NCBI RefSeq assembly: GCF_001698125.1
Contig: NZ_CP013854.1
Location: 2,294,001-2,358,000, forward strand
Direction: 5' to 3'
DNA from: Pseudonocardia sp. HH130630-07
GTDB lineage: Bacteria > Actinomycetota > Actinomycetes > Mycobacteriales > Pseudonocardiaceae
DNA length: 64,000 nucleotides
The first letter of the stretch is position 1. The number at the start of each line of letters is the position of its first letter. A program made the translations under genes and the position numbers. The notes under the pieces were generated by a model. The model worked only from the letters and a program-made list of their open reading frames with translations. It was not told the DNA's origin and did not search any database. Below are positions 9,735-19,027 of the stretch, one piece after another.

Positions 9735-10408
9735 GCGACCAGCTTCCGATCCCCACCCCGGAGACCGTCGAGAAGGTCTTCGGGGAACGGGCGGCCGCGG
9801 CCGCCCGCTACGTCGGGCACCTCGCCACCTCGGGGATCGAACGGGGTCTGATCGGGCCGCGGGAACGTGACCGTCTGTGGGACCGGCACGTGCTGAACTG
9901 CGCGGTGCTCGCCGAGGTGGTACCGCCCGACGCGAAGGTCGTCGATGTCGGCTCGGGTGCCGGTCTTCCCGGGATACCGTTGGCACTCGCTCGGCCGGAT
10001 CTGCAGATCGTCCTCGTCGAACCGCTGGCCCGGCGGGTCGACTGGCTCGACGAGGTGCTCGCGGACCTGGGGCTCGACCTCGCCGTCGAGCGCGGGCGTG
10101 CCGAGGAGCCGTCCGTTCTGCGACGATGGGAGGGCGCCGACGTGGTCACCGCACGTGCCGTCGGGCCGCTGGCCCGGCTCGCGGGCCTGTCGCTGCCGCT
10201 CCTGCGTCCCGGTGGCGTGATGCTCGTACTGAAGGGGGCCTCGGCCCCGGAGGAGATCGTCCGCGACGCCGCGGCGGTGCGTGCCCTGGGCGGCGGTACC
10301 CCGACGATCCACGAGGTCGGTGCCGGCGTCGTGGAACCGCTGACCAGGGTGGTCGAGATCCCCCGTATCGGCGCGCCCCGACCCACTCGGAGGAAGGAAC
10401 GGCGATGA
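9731..10408 (+). CDS. rsmG: 16S rRNA (guanine527-N7)-methyltransferase RsmG
   Basis: The 225-residue enzyme uses S-adenosylmethionine to methylate G527 of 16S rRNA. The SAM-binding motif VVDVGSGAGLPGIPLALARPDLQIVLVEP lies around residues 68-97, preceded by LWDRHVLNC. The GTG start overlaps the jag stop (GTGA), and its own TGA overlaps the parA ATG (ATGA), so all three are probably coupled. Formerly gidB. Confidence 0.97.
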   Translation: MSDQLPIPTPETVEKVFGERAAAAARYVGHLATSGIERGLIGPRERDRLWDRHVLNCAVLAEVVPPDAKVVDVGSGAGLPGIPLALARPDLQIVLVEPLARRVDWLDEVLADLGLDLAVERGRAEEPSVLRRWEGADVVTARAVGPLARLAGLSLPLLRPGGVMLVLKGASAPEEIVRDAAAVRALGGGTPTIHEVGAGVVEPLTRVVEIPRIGAPRPTRRKERR

Positions 10409-11376
10409 TGAGGAGCAGGACACCGTCCTCGGCTGTTCCACGTGAAACACCGGCCGGGGAACCGACCGAGAAGGGGCCGCGCGTGAGTCTCGGATGGACG
10501 CCCATCGCTGACGAGGCCGAGCGGGCGGCCCGTGTCCTGCATCCCGACAGCCATGCGATGCCGCGGCCGGAGGGCCGCCGGGTCCTGTCGGTCGCAAACC
10601 AGAAGGGCGGCGTCGGGAAGACCACGAGCACGGTGAACGTGGCCGCCGCGCTGGCGATGCACGGGCTGCGCGTCCTGGTGATCGATCTCGACCCGCAGGG
10701 CAACGCCAGCACGGCGCTGGGGGTCGAGCACCGCACCGGGACGCCGTCGGTCTACGAGGTCATGCTCGGCGAGATCTCGCTCGCCGAGGCCGCCGTGGAG
10801 AGTTCGGCGTCGCCGAACCTGCTCTGCGTGCCCGCCACGATCGACCTCGCCGGCGCCGAGATCGAGCTGGTCAGCATGGTGGCCCGGGAGTCCCGGCTGT
10901 CCCAGGCGATCAACGACGACGCGCTCGCGCAGCTGGACGTCGACTACGTCCTCATCGACTGCCCGCCCTCGCTCGGGCTGCTGACCGTCAACGCGCTCGT
11001 CGCGGCCTCCGAGGTGCTGATCCCGATCCAGTGCGAGTACTACGCGCTGGAGGGGCTCGGGCAGCTGCTCTCCAACATCGATCTGGTCCGGTCGCACCTG
11101 AACACGTCGCTGCACGTGTCGACGATCCTGCTGACCATGTACGACGGCCGTACCAAGCTCGCCGACCAGGTGACCTCCGAGGTCCGCCAGCACTTCGGAC
11201 CGACCGTCCTGCGCACCGTGATCCCGCGCAGCGTGAAGGTCTCCGAGGCTCCCGGGTACAGCCAGACGGTGCTCGCCTACGACCCGGGATCGCGCGGCGC
11301 GACGAGTTACGTCGACGCGGCCCGCGAGATCGCCGAGCACGGGGCCAGCGGTGCCTACCGTCCGGGCGGGCGCTGA
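10405..11376 (+). CDS. parA: Chromosome partitioning ATPase ParA
   Basis: The 323-residue deviant-Walker ATPase moves ParB-bound origins after replication. The P-loop is [12 protein letters not shown] near residue 70, followed by the [10 protein letters not shown] switch and [15 protein letters not shown]. The ATG at 10405 overlaps the rsmG stop and has AGGAAGG upstream. The first ~60 residues are a loose extension typical of actinobacterial ParA. A parS-like site (10434-10449) lies inside the first codons. Confidence 0.97.
   Translation: MMRSRTPSSAVPRETPAGEPTEKGPRVSLGWTPIADEAERAARVLHPDSHAMPRPEGRRVLSVANQKGGVGKTTSTVNVAAALAMHGLRVLVIDLDPQGNASTALGVEHRTGTPSVYEVMLGEISLAEAAVESSASPNLLCVPATIDLAGAEIELVSMVARESRLSQAINDDALAQLDVDYVLIDCPPSLGLLTVNALVAASEVLIPIQCEYYALEGLGQLLSNIDLVRSHLNTSLHVSTILLTMYDGRTKLADQVTSEVRQHFGPTVLRTVIPRSVKVSEAPGYSQTVLAYDPGSRGATSYVDAAREIAEHGASGAYRPGGR
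10434..10449. promoter_or_regulatory. parS site 1
   Basis: TGTTCCACGTGAAACA differs from the consensus TGTTTCACGTGAAACA at one position. It lies within the parA N-terminal coding region. Confidence 0.85.
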
Positions 11377-11377
11377 C

Positions 11378-12340
11378 ATGGCCGAACGCAAGGGTGGTCT
11401 CGGGCGCGGGCTGGCGGCGCTGATCCCCACCGCACCCCCGGAGACGGGCGGCCCGTCCGGGGGCGGAGCCGGTGCGCCGTTGCACCGTCCGGCTCCGGCC
11501 GTGCAGCACGAGGACGCCGGCTCGGAGACCCCGGTCGTGGACGGGGGCGCGGAGTACCGCGAGATCCCGCTCAAGCGGATCGTCCCGAACCCCAAGCAGC
11601 CGCGGACGCAGTTCGACGACGAGCAGCTCGCGGAGCTCGAGCACTCGATCCGTGAGTTCGGGCTGCTGCAGCCGATCGTCGTCCGGCGGGCCGGGCGCGA
11701 CTACGAGCTCATCATGGGCGAGCGGCGCTGGCGGGCGGCCCAGCGCGCCGGCCTGGAGGTGTTGCCCGCGATCGTCCGGCACACCGCCGACGACGTGATG
11801 CTCCGCGACGCGTTGCTGGAGAACATCCACCGCGTGCAGCTCAACCCGCTGGAGGAGGCCGCTGCCTACGAGCAGCTGCTGGCGGAGTTCGGGGTGACGC
11901 ACTCGGAGCTGGCCGACCGGCTGGGCCGCAGCCGTCCGGTCGTCACGAACATGATCCGATTGCTACGGCTGCCGGTGACGGTGCAGCGGCGGGTCGCCGC
12001 GGGTGTGCTGTCCGCCGGGCACGCGCGGGCGCTGCTCGGGCTGGAGGACGCGGGCCAGCAGGAGGACCTCGCGACGAAGATCGTGGCGGAGGGTCTGTCC
12101 GTACGGGCGACCGAGGAGGCCGTGGTCCTCGCGCGGCAGGACGGGCCGCCCCGGGAACGCCGGGCCCGCAGGCGTGGCGACCAGCGCCCGGAGTTCACCG
12201 AACGGGCCGACCGGTTGTCGGACATGTTCGACACCCGGGTGAAGGTCGAGATGGGCCAGCGGAAGGGTCGCATCGTCGTCGAGTTCGGTTCGGTCGAGGA
12301 CCTCGACCGGATCACCGGGATGATGGGCATCCGCGAGTAG
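11378..12340 (+). CDS. parB: Chromosome partitioning protein ParB
   Basis: The 320-residue CTPase and DNA-binding clamp loads at parS and spreads. It opens [17 protein letters not shown], the ParA-stimulating N-terminal motif, followed by the ParB/Srx CTP-binding domain ([22 protein letters not shown], then GERRWRAAQ and [14 protein letters not shown]), a helix-turn-helix ([22 protein letters not shown]) and a C-terminal dimerisation segment. The ATG lies 1 bp after the parA stop. A strong hairpin terminator follows. Confidence 0.98.
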   Translation: MAERKGGLGRGLAALIPTAPPETGGPSGGGAGAPLHRPAPAVQHEDAGSETPVVDGGAEYREIPLKRIVPNPKQPRTQFDDEQLAELEHSIREFGLLQPIVVRRAGRDYELIMGERRWRAAQRAGLEVLPAIVRHTADDVMLRDALLENIHRVQLNPLEEAAAYEQLLAEFGVTHSELADRLGRSRPVVTNMIRLLRLPVTVQRRVAAGVLSAGHARALLGLEDAGQQEDLATKIVAEGLSVRATEEAVVLARQDGPPRERRARRRGDQRPEFTERADRLSDMFDTRVKVEMGQRKGRIVVEFGSVEDLDRITGMMGIRE

Positions 12341-12358
12341 CTCCATCGCCGGTACCCG

Positions 12359-12389
12359 ACGGCCGCTGTCCGATCCGGACGGCGGCCGT
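12359..12389 (+). terminator. Terminator downstream of parB
   Basis: ACGGCCGCTGTCCG and CGGACGGCGGCCGT form a 14-bp stem (one G.T-type mismatch) around an ATC loop, 18 bp after the parB stop. A short TTG run follows. Confidence 0.75.
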
Positions 12390-12420
12390 TGTCGTCGGTG
12401 GGCCGATCGGGACGGTCGAC

Positions 12421-12452
12421 AGACGAGATCTCAGGGCGCCCTGAGATCGTCT
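12421..12452. repeat. Perfect inverted repeat around GATCTCAGGGC
   Basis: GATCTCAGGGC (12427-12437) abuts its exact complement GCCCTGAGATC (12438-12448) with no loop. Outer AGAC/GTCT arms extend it with a small bulge. A 22-bp perfect palindrome suggests a protein-binding site rather than an RNA hairpin. Confidence 0.6.
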
Positions 12453-13226
12453 CTACGGCCTGTCCGTGGTGTCCGTGGGTGAGGAAGCCGTCGAGCGCGA
12501 TCCGTCGTTCGGACGTGGATCTCAGGGCCGGAACTCGGTGGTGTACCGATTCAGTGCCGTGGTGCGCAGGCACCGGTCGGCCGATGGACCGGATCGACGT
12601 ACGGACGTGTGTCAGAACGCGTCCGGAGGAGCGTGCCACCGGAGGATCGTGCTGTCCGGCCGAGTGCTTCCGGCTCGGCCTCGTCCAGGGAGCTGTTCTC
12701 CGGCGGGACGGCGGCTGGAGCGTCGGCGCTCCGGGCGGTATCCGACCGGCGCGAAGGGCGCGGAGCGCCGGGGTGTCCGGCGCGCGACTCCTGGGGCAGC
12801 GCGTGACCCGCGTTGAGTGGTCGCTGCCCTCTCCGGCGATGTCCCGACCGCGCGGCGGGCCGGTCTGCCGCCGGCGATCGAGCCGCGACGTGCACGCGTA
12901 GCACCGGTCGCCCCGCGCCCGTCCGCGCCGATGACCGGTGGAGCTGGTCGTGGCCGGGCGAGGTTCCGGATGTCGTGTCGGGATGCGTGGTGACCCAACC
13001 CGGATCCGGTGTCTGCGTGCCGCTGCCGGACCGGGAGTCGGGACCGGTCCCGGCCGCGTAGGCCAGCTGCTGCGGCACGCGGTGAGGGCCCACAGGTGGG
13101 GTGGAGAGCTGCTTCTTCCGCGTCATGGCGCCGGCCGGTGTCGCGGTGCCGGGCACCGGCTGATGCTGGAACGGTGGTGTCGTTGGTCTGCTCCGGAGCA
13201 CCTGGGACGTCCCGGGGCAGCTCGAG

Positions 13227-13314
13227 GCACCCGGGCACTTCGAACCACTCGGGCGCTTCGAGCGACCTGGGTGCCTCGAGCGGCCTGGGTGCCTCGAGCG
13301 GCCTGGGCGCTCGA
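13227..13314. repeat. 18-bp degenerate tandem repeat
   Basis: Four full units and a partial fifth at 13227, 13245, 13263, 13281 and 13299. The last full units read CGACCTGGGTGCCTCGAG and CGGCCTGGGTGCCTCGAG, and earlier ones are more diverged. The period of 18 keeps frame, but no plausible gene contains it. Confidence 0.8.
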
Positions 13315-13413
13315 CCGACCGACGCCGCCATCCGGCACGGTCGATCGCTGGTCGGCCGAGTCGATGCTCCCCCGGGATCATGCCGAGCGGACGGGTGTCG
13401 TTCTGGGGCGCCG

Positions 13414-13429
13414 TGTTTCACGTGGAACG
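13414..13429. promoter_or_regulatory. parS site 2
   Basis: TGTTTCACGTGGAACG, two differences from the parS consensus, in the noncoding interval between parB and ddl. Confidence 0.8.
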
Positions 13430-13803
13430 TGCGCGCCGGAGTCCTGTGCTCGGCGGCCCGCTCCCCTGCCGGTCGCCGGCGCGGGAGGTTCGCCTGGCTC
13501 AGGGGGCAGGGAAGCGTGGTCCGGAACCGGCTCGACGCAGGAGCGAGCGGGAGTCCGGCTTCTCTCCGCTGGGAGCGACACCGCGGCGGCGGTGGGACCT
13601 GATACCCGCGTCCGCTCGGCCGGTCTCGGTGCCGCCCGTCGGCGTGCGTGGACGGGGCCGTGCCACGTCACCGGTCATCGAGCCGCCATGAAGCGGCGCG
13701 GTCGGCACGAATCGGCAGGAGCACCGATCAGCGCCGGTCCGGACAGCGGGTGGGCCGGTCATCGAGCCCGGCTGTGCCGCGATCGTGCGCCCGGGTCCGC
13801 CGG

Positions 13804-13819
13804 TGTTTCACGTGAAACG
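13804..13819. promoter_or_regulatory. parS site 3
   Basis: TGTTTCACGTGAAACG, one difference from consensus, directly after the ddl stop codon. Confidence 0.88.
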
Positions 13820-13820
13820 C

Positions 13821-14789
13821 TCACTCCGAGCGCGTCGCCGCCCGCTCCACCAGTGCCTGGTAGACGGTCGCCAGATCCGAGCCGTCGGCGTCGACGGCGG
13901 TCGGCAGCAGCGACGTGTCGGTCAGGCCCGGGGACACGTTCAACTCCAGGATCTGGACGCGCCCGTCCCCGTCGACGATGGCGTCCATCCGGGAGACGTC
14001 GCGCAGCCCGAGCAGCCGATGTGCGGCGAGTGCCGTCTCGGCCAGGAGGTCCAGCACCGTTTCCGGGAGCCGCGCCGGGCAGTGGAAGGTGGCGGCGCCC
14101 GGCGTGTAGCGGGAGGTGTAGTCGTAGAAGCCGGACGACACCTCCACCTCCACCGGGGGCAGCGCGCGGGCGTCGGCGCCGTCGTGCACGACGGAGACGG
14201 CGACCTCGGTGCCCGCGACGAATCGTTCGACCAGCACGGTGTCGGCGTAGGCGAAGCTGCTCACCATGGCGGCCGGGAGGTCCGCCGCGCTCTGGACGAC
14301 CTGCACACCGAGAGCGGAGCCGCCCTGGTCCGGCTTCAGGACCAGGGGCAGCCCGAGCCGGTCGACGATCGCCTCCAGGACGCCCTGTGCGCCGAGCTCG
14401 CGGAACGTCGAGTGCGGCAGCGCGACCCAGTCCGGGGTGCTGAGCCCGGCACGGACCAGTTCCGCCTTGACGCTCGGCTTGTCCCACGCCCGGCGGCACG
14501 CACCGGACGGCGTCCCGACGAACGGGAGATGCAGCAGTTCCAGCACCTGCTGGACCGCGCCGTTCTCCCCCTCGCCCCCGTGCAGCGCGACGGCGACCAC
14601 GTCCGGACGGTCCGAGCGCAGGCGTTCGAGCAGCGAGCCGTCGACGTCCCACTCCCGCACGTCGACGCCGTTCGCCCGCAGGGACCCGGCGAGCCGGCGA
14701 CCGGATCGCAGCGAGACCTCGCGCTCGTGGGACAGACCTCCGGCCAGCACGGCCACCGTTCGATCACTCACCCCGGCATTCTGCGCCAT
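13821..14789 (-). CDS. ddl: D-alanine--D-alanine ligase
   Basis: The 322-residue ATP-grasp enzyme joins two D-alanines for peptidoglycan precursor synthesis. It shows the N-terminal VAVLAGGLSHEREVSLRSG, VAVALHGGEGENGAVQQ, the ATP-grasp segment LPLVLKPDQGGSALGV and the metal/substrate motif ELNVSPGLTDTSLLP near residue 280. The gene lies between two parS sites. An internal GTG (VSDRTVAVL) is an alternative start 6 codons downstream. It may be one of two Ddl genes, since mycobacteria keep ddlA elsewhere; that cannot be judged here. Confidence 0.92.
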   Translation of the reverse strand: MAQNAGVSDRTVAVLAGGLSHEREVSLRSGRRLAGSLRANGVDVREWDVDGSLLERLRSDRPDVVAVALHGGEGENGAVQQVLELLHLPFVGTPSGACRRAWDKPSVKAELVRAGLSTPDWVALPHSTFRELGAQGVLEAIVDRLGLPLVLKPDQGGSALGVQVVQSAADLPAAMVSSFAYADTVLVERFVAGTEVAVSVVHDGADARALPPVEVEVSSGFYDYTSRYTPGAATFHCPARLPETVLDLLAETALAAHRLLGLRDVSRMDAIVDGDGRVQILELNVSPGLTDTSLLPTAVDADGSDLATVYQALVERAATRSE

Positions 14790-14828
14790 GGCCCCGACGC
14801 AGAACGCCCCGGACCGATCGGTCCGGGG

Positions 14829-14844
14829 CGTTCCACGTGAAACA
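14829..14844. promoter_or_regulatory. parS site 4
   Basis: CGTTCCACGTGAAACA, two differences from consensus, between the ddl start and the aminotransferase stop. It forms part of a larger inverted repeat with the GGACCGATCGGTCC palindrome just upstream. Confidence 0.8.
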
Positions 14845-14847
14845 TGC

Positions 14848-16245
14848 TCAGTTGGTGTCCGGGGACGGACTCTGCGGCCCCCGCCGCAGCTCCGGTCGCG
14901 TGGGCGTCCCGAACGTCCGGACCACGTCGAGCTCGGCCTCCAGTACGGCCGCCAGCCGCCGCACGCCCTCGGTGATCCGCTCGGGCGTCGGGTAGCAGAA
15001 CGAGAGCCGCAGCTGGCGGCTACCGAACCCGTCGGCGTAGAAGCCCGTTCCCGACGCGTACGCGACCCGGGCCGTCACCGCCCGCGGGAGCATCGCCTTG
15101 GTGTCGATGCCCTCCGGCACGGTGACCCAGACGAAGAACCCGCCGTCCGGCGAGTTCCAGCTGCACCCCTCCGGGAGGTAGGCGTCCAGCGCCGCGAGCA
15201 TCGCGTCCCGGCGCTCCCGGTAGTTCTCGCTGAACGTCTTCACCTGGCTGCGCCAGTCGTGGTGCGAGAGGTAGCGCGAGACCAGCATCTGCGTGAACGA
15301 CGGCGGGCAGAGCGTGGCCGACTCGGCCGCGAGCACCAGCCGGTCCCGCACCAGCGGCGGCACCAGCGCCCAGCCGACCCGCAGCCCCGACGCGAACGTC
15401 TTGGAGAACGAGCCGAGGTAGATGACGTCGGCGTCGTAGGACCGCAGCGCCGGGTGGTGCTCCCCGGTGAACCCGAGCAGGCCGTACGGGTTGTCCTCGA
15501 CGACCATCACGCCGTACCTGCGGCAGAGGTCGAGGATCCGCGGGCGCCGCTCGTGGGTGAGCGTCACGCCGGCCGGGTTGTGGAAGTTCGGGATCGTGTA
15601 GAGGAACTTCGGTGTGATCCCCTGCCGGGCCAGCGACTCCAGTGCCTCCTGCAGCAGCTCCGGGACCAGCCCGTGCTCGTCCAGCGCCACGTGCACGACG
15701 CGCGCCTGGTACGCGGCGAAGCTGCCCAGCGCCCCGACGTAGGACGGGCCCTCGGCCAGCACGACGTCACCGGGGTCGACGAAGATCCGGGTGATCAGGT
15801 CGAGGGCCATCTGCGAGCCCACTGTCACGACGACGTCGTTCGGGTCCCCCTCGATGCCCTCCTCCCGCATGACCTCGCAGATCTGCTCACGCAGCTGCGG
15901 GACGCCCTGCGCCGAGCCGTACTGCAGCGCGGACATGCCGTCGGTCTCGACGAGGTCCGCGACCTCGGTCGCGAGTGACTGCAGGGGCAGCGCCGCCAGG
16001 TTCGGCATCCCACCGGCCAGCGACACGACCTCCGGCCGGCTCGCGACTGCGAACAGCGCCCGGATCTCCGACGCCGTCATCCCCGCCGTGCGGGTGGCGA
16101 AACGCTCGGTCGGCGGCTGCAGCGCCGACGACGATCGCGGGGCGGGCTCGACCGTGCCACCCTCCGCTGCCGCTGCCGCTGCGGCCGCCGCCTCGGCCGC
16201 GGTGCGGCGGGCGTCGGGCTGCTGCGGGCGGTCGGGCGAGGTCAT
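14848..16245 (-). CDS. PLP-dependent aminotransferase (class I/II, 2-aminoadipate-type)
   Basis: The 465-residue fold type I aminotransferase is of the free-standing MocR-like/2-aminoadipate transaminase kind. Visible motifs are VSLAGGMPNLAALPL, LQYGSAQGVPQLREQI, YTIPNFHNPAG, VEDNPYGLLGF and the PLP lysine in YLGSFSKTFASGLRVGW (near residue 280), ending with RLSFCYPTPERI. The ATG at 16245 has GGGGAG upstream and an Ala-rich leader of ~45 residues. Substrate is not evident. It lies beside ddl but on current evidence has no shared pathway. Confidence 0.85.
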   Translation of the reverse strand: MTSPDRPQQPDARRTAAEAAAAAAAAAEGGTVEPAPRSSSALQPPTERFATRTAGMTASEIRALFAVASRPEVVSLAGGMPNLAALPLQSLATEVADLVETDGMSALQYGSAQGVPQLREQICEVMREEGIEGDPNDVVVTVGSQMALDLITRIFVDPGDVVLAEGPSYVGALGSFAAYQARVVHVALDEHGLVPELLQEALESLARQGITPKFLYTIPNFHNPAGVTLTHERRPRILDLCRRYGVMVVEDNPYGLLGFTGEHHPALRSYDADVIYLGSFSKTFASGLRVGWALVPPLVRDRLVLAAESATLCPPSFTQMLVSRYLSHHDWRSQVKTFSENYRERRDAMLAALDAYLPEGCSWNSPDGGFFVWVTVPEGIDTKAMLPRAVTARVAYASGTGFYADGFGSRQLRLSFCYPTPERITEGVRRLAAVLEAELDVVRTFGTPTRPELRRGPQSPSPDTN

Positions 16246-16492
16246 CGGAGTGCTCCCCTTCGACGGAACGAGTGGTGGAGCGAGTGTAACCGCGACGGGT
16301 GAGCGCCCCGCCCTTCGTCGTGACGTACGTACCGGTGAACCGCTCCGGGGTGACGCGGCGGCGGAAGTCCGCTTACGCTCGATGACGTCGGGGTACTGGG
16401 TTCGGGCGGAGCCACGGTGCCGGACCGGGGAACGGCTCGGGCCCCGCACACGGCGCGGTTCCCGCGCGACTACGACGGCCGGAGGTTCTTCC

Positions 16493-17239
16493 TTGTCCTG
16501 GCATGTGGCCGCGCTCAATCTGGACAATCTGGGTGATCTGCCCAAGCGTTGCCGGAACTGCGTCTACTGGGAGCTGTCGCCGTCGCTCGCCGAGCAGGCC
16601 GACGGCTACGGCACCACGGACCTGGAGAAGGAAGCCTGGCTGTCGGAACTGTTCCTGGAATGGGGATCGTGCGGCCGGGTCGTGTACGTCGGCGGCGCGC
16701 CGGCGGGCTACGTGCTCTTCGCTCCCCCGGCCTCGGTCCCGCGGGCGACCGCGATGCCGACCGGGCCGGTCAGCGCGGACGCCGTCCTGCTGACCACGAT
16801 GCAGGTCGTCCCGGAGTTCGCCGGCGAGGGGCTCGGCCGGGCACTGGCCCAGGCCGTGGTGAAGGAGCTCGTCCGGCGCGGTGTGAAGGCCGTTGAGGCG
16901 TTCGGTGACGCCCGGCCCGGCACCGAGGCCGACTGCGTCGTCCCGGCGGACTTCCTGCGCTCGGTGGGCTTCAAGACGGTCCGCCCGCACCATCGCTGGC
17001 CGCGGCTGCGGATGGAGCTGCGCGCGGGTATCGAGTGGAAGTCCGACGTCGAGGCCGCGCTCGAACAGCTGTTCAACACGGTCACGATCCCGATGCAGGC
17101 GCCGGCGCTCGCCCCGACCCGCACCCCGGCCCGGGCCGGTCGGTGCCAGACCTCGTTCCTGCCCTCCGCGGACGACGGCTCCGCAGGGGACGAGCGAGAC
17201 GGCAGAGGCGATCTCAGGGCCTGCGGAACGGGCCGCTGA
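16493..17239 (+). CDS. GNAT-family N-acetyltransferase
   Basis: The 248-residue protein has an N-terminal RCRNCVYWELSP segment (a possible metal or disulfide CxxC) and a GNAT core with LLTTMQVVPEFAGEGLGRALAQAVVKEL as the acetyl-CoA pyrophosphate loop. It is the positional counterpart of M. tuberculosis Rv3916c, of unknown substrate. The chosen TTG start follows GGAGG with 7-nt spacing and gives MSWHVAALNL, the conserved beginning. It converges on cwlM with a shared hairpin terminator between them. Confidence 0.8.
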   Translation: MSWHVAALNLDNLGDLPKRCRNCVYWELSPSLAEQADGYGTTDLEKEAWLSELFLEWGSCGRVVYVGGAPAGYVLFAPPASVPRATAMPTGPVSADAVLLTTMQVVPEFAGEGLGRALAQAVVKELVRRGVKAVEAFGDARPGTEADCVVPADFLRSVGFKTVRPHHRWPRLRMELRAGIEWKSDVEAALEQLFNTVTIPMQAPALAPTRTPARAGRCQTSFLPSADDGSAGDERDGRGDLRACGTGR

Positions 17240-17245
17240 ACGACG

Positions 17246-17278
17246 TTCGGCGCCCCGGTGGGTCACCGGGACGCCGAA
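17246..17278. terminator. Bidirectional terminator between the GNAT gene and cwlM
   Basis: TTCGGCGCCCCGGTG and CACCGGGACGCCGAA form a 15-bp stem with one mismatch and a GGT loop. Position between two converging stop codons supports a shared terminator. Confidence 0.75.
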
Positions 17279-17299
17279 GGTGGAACAGCCCGCAGCGGG

Positions 17300-18448
17300 C
17301 TACACAGCCCGGATCTGCTCGCGGGCGAGCACGTCGTTGAACGTGAAGGTCCCGGTGGGCTGGTCGTCCTGCCCGAGCAGGTACAGCCGCTTCACCGCGA
17401 CGAGGATGCCCTCGGCCACCACGTCCCGGAAGCCGGGGTCGAGCAGCTTGCGGCGGTCTCCGAGGTGCGTGAGGTACCCGGTCTCGATGCGCACGGTCGG
17501 CATCCGGGTCCGGCGCACCATCTCCCAGGTGCACGGCTGGCTGCGGCAGTCGACCATCGACGTGCGGGTCAGCAGCTCGCGCTGGATCAGACCGGCGAGC
17601 GCCCCACCGACGTTGGACGTCGTGCCCGATCCGTTGCCGAAGAAGTAGGTCGCGAGGCCCTGGGCGTGCGGGCTGAAACTGGCGTCGGTGTGCAGCGACA
17701 CGACGAGATCGGCGCCGACGTCGTTCGCGAACTGGGCCCGCTCGGCCTCCGGCGGGTTGCCGGTCTCCGGCCGGGTCAGCAGCGCCTCCATGCCGGTCGC
17801 GGACATCCGCCCCACCAGCCGCCGGGCGAGGTCCCACATCAGGTCGGCCTCGGTGACCCCGCCGACCTCGACCCCGCGGTCGGGTCCGCCGTGCCCGGGG
17901 TCGATGACGATCCGCTTGCCGCGCATCCGGGGCCCGGCCCGGCGCAGCAGCTCCTGCTCGCGCAGCAGGTGCGGGCGGCCACCGGTGACCTTGCGCCCCA
18001 GCTGGCGCAGCGCGCGCAGGGTCTCCGGGCCGCACATCCCGTCCGGGACCATGCCGTAGTCGCGCTGGAAGCGCATGAGCGCCTGCTCGGTGCGCTGGTC
18101 GAACGCTCCGCTCGGGCGGCCCGGGTCGTACCCCAGCTCCAGCAGGCGTTCCTGGAGCATGGCGACGTCGTCACCCGTGGTGGGGGTGGAGAGGGTGAAC
18201 GACAGCATCCGGTCGCCGAGCGACCAGCCGGCCTCGCGCAGGGCGCGCGCGGTGTCCGGGCCGACGACGCCGTCGGTGATGAGCCCGCGCCGTTGCTGGA
18301 AGACACGGACGGCGTGGTCGATCTCGTGGTCGAACGCCGTCGATTCGGGCGACTCCGCGGGCAGATCGGGCAGCAGGCCGAGCTGCCGCAGCGTCGCTCG
18401 GATCTCGCGTACGGCAGGACCTGAGTCCCCGCGCCGGAGCAGCTGCAT
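17300..18448 (-). CDS. cwlM: CwlM-type N-acetylmuramoyl-L-alanine amidase homologue
   Basis: The 382-residue product has two N-terminal peptidoglycan-binding domains (LRRGDSGPAVREIRATLRQLG and MLQERLLELGYDPG) and an Amidase_3 domain with IDPGHGGPDRG near residue 181, SLHTDA near 250 and RIETGYLTH. No signal peptide is visible, as for mycobacterial CwlM, which acts in the cytoplasm as a phosphorylated activator of MurA rather than as a hydrolase. The C-terminal PTGTFTFNDVL resembles, from memory, the tail phosphorylated there. The ATG at 18448 with GAGGGG upstream is chosen over an ATG 10 codons earlier. Confidence 0.9.
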   Translation of the reverse strand: MQLLRRGDSGPAVREIRATLRQLGLLPDLPAESPESTAFDHEIDHAVRVFQQRRGLITDGVVGPDTARALREAGWSLGDRMLSFTLSTPTTGDDVAMLQERLLELGYDPGRPSGAFDQRTEQALMRFQRDYGMVPDGMCGPETLRALRQLGRKVTGGRPHLLREQELLRRAGPRMRGKRIVIDPGHGGPDRGVEVGGVTEADLMWDLARRLVGRMSATGMEALLTRPETGNPPEAERAQFANDVGADLVVSLHTDASFSPHAQGLATYFFGNGSGTTSNVGGALAGLIQRELLTRTSMVDCRSQPCTWEMVRRTRMPTVRIETGYLTHLGDRRKLLDPGFRDVVAEGILVAVKRLYLLGQDDQPTGTFTFNDVLAREQIRAV

Positions 18449-18582
18449 GCACCCCTCGCTCGTTGTCGTCAGGCACACGTGCTGCCTGTGGTCGGTCGGC
18501 CCCGCTCGGTGATCCCGGGCGGTCGGCCGCGGACCATTGTGCCCTGCCGGACCGACCGAGGAGTGCAGCGGGGCGCATACGC

Positions 18583-18614
18583 GCGTGTCCCGGTTGTGAT
18601 CAACCGGGACACGC
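18583..18614 (-). terminator. Terminator downstream of trxA
   Basis: Perfect 14-bp stem GCGTGTCCCGGTTG / CAACCGGGACACGC with a TGAT loop, 54 bp after the trxA stop on the minus strand. Confidence 0.75.
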
Positions 18615-18667
18615 AGCGTGACCTCGTTGCGCTAGTACGCGCGCGGCCCCGAGGTCGGGGCGGTGCA

Positions 18668-18991
18668 TCAGATGTGGTCGGCGAGATCGGCCAGCAGGGC
18701 CGCCTTCGGCTTCGCCCCGACGATCTGCTTCACCGGCTTGCCGCCGCTGAAGAGGATCATGGTGGGGACCGACATGACCTGGTAGTCGCGGGCGACCTCG
18801 GGGTTCGCGTCGATGTCGAGCTTGGCGACGGTGAGCTTCTCGGTGTTCTCGCCGGCGATCTCGTCGAGCACCGGGGCGACCATCTTGCACGGGCCGCACC
18901 AGGTGGCCCAGAAGTCGACCAGGACGGGCTTCTCGCTCTTCAGCACGTCCTGGTCGAACGAACTGCTGGTGACGTCGACGGTGTTGGCCAT
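18668..18991 (-). CDS. trxA: Thioredoxin
   Basis: A 107-residue cytoplasmic disulfide reductase with the active site FWATWCGPCKMVAP (Cys near 32 and 35) and the cis-proline loop SVPTMILF. Full-length and typical. It lies 36 bp after trxB, which reduces it with NADPH. The position corresponds to trxC of M. tuberculosis. GGAGAAACC precedes the ATG. Confidence 0.97.
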   Translation of the reverse strand: MANTVDVTSSSFDQDVLKSEKPVLVDFWATWCGPCKMVAPVLDEIAGENTEKLTVAKLDIDANPEVARDYQVMSVPTMILFSGGKPVKQIVGAKPKAALLADLADHI

Positions 18992-19027
18992 GGTTTCTCC
19001 TTCGGTTCGGACCTGGTCGGGGAGCTG

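Larger units (their letters stand above)
12390..13820. other. Gene-poor interval between parB and ddl
   Basis: About 1.4 kb with open frames in several registers but none with family resemblance, ribosome binding sites or convincing codon pattern. It contains a near-perfect palindrome (12421-12452), an 18-bp tandem repeat (13227-13314) and parS sites at 13414 and 13804. GATCTCAGGGC occurs at 12427, inverted at 12438, and again at 12518 and outside at 17210. A parS-bearing noncoding region is the simplest reading. Confidence 0.55.

Noticed and set aside
12551..13421. Overlapping open frames in both strands between parB and ddl
   Set aside because: Low complexity, no ribosome binding sites, no recognisable domain, and two are dominated by the 18-bp repeat.
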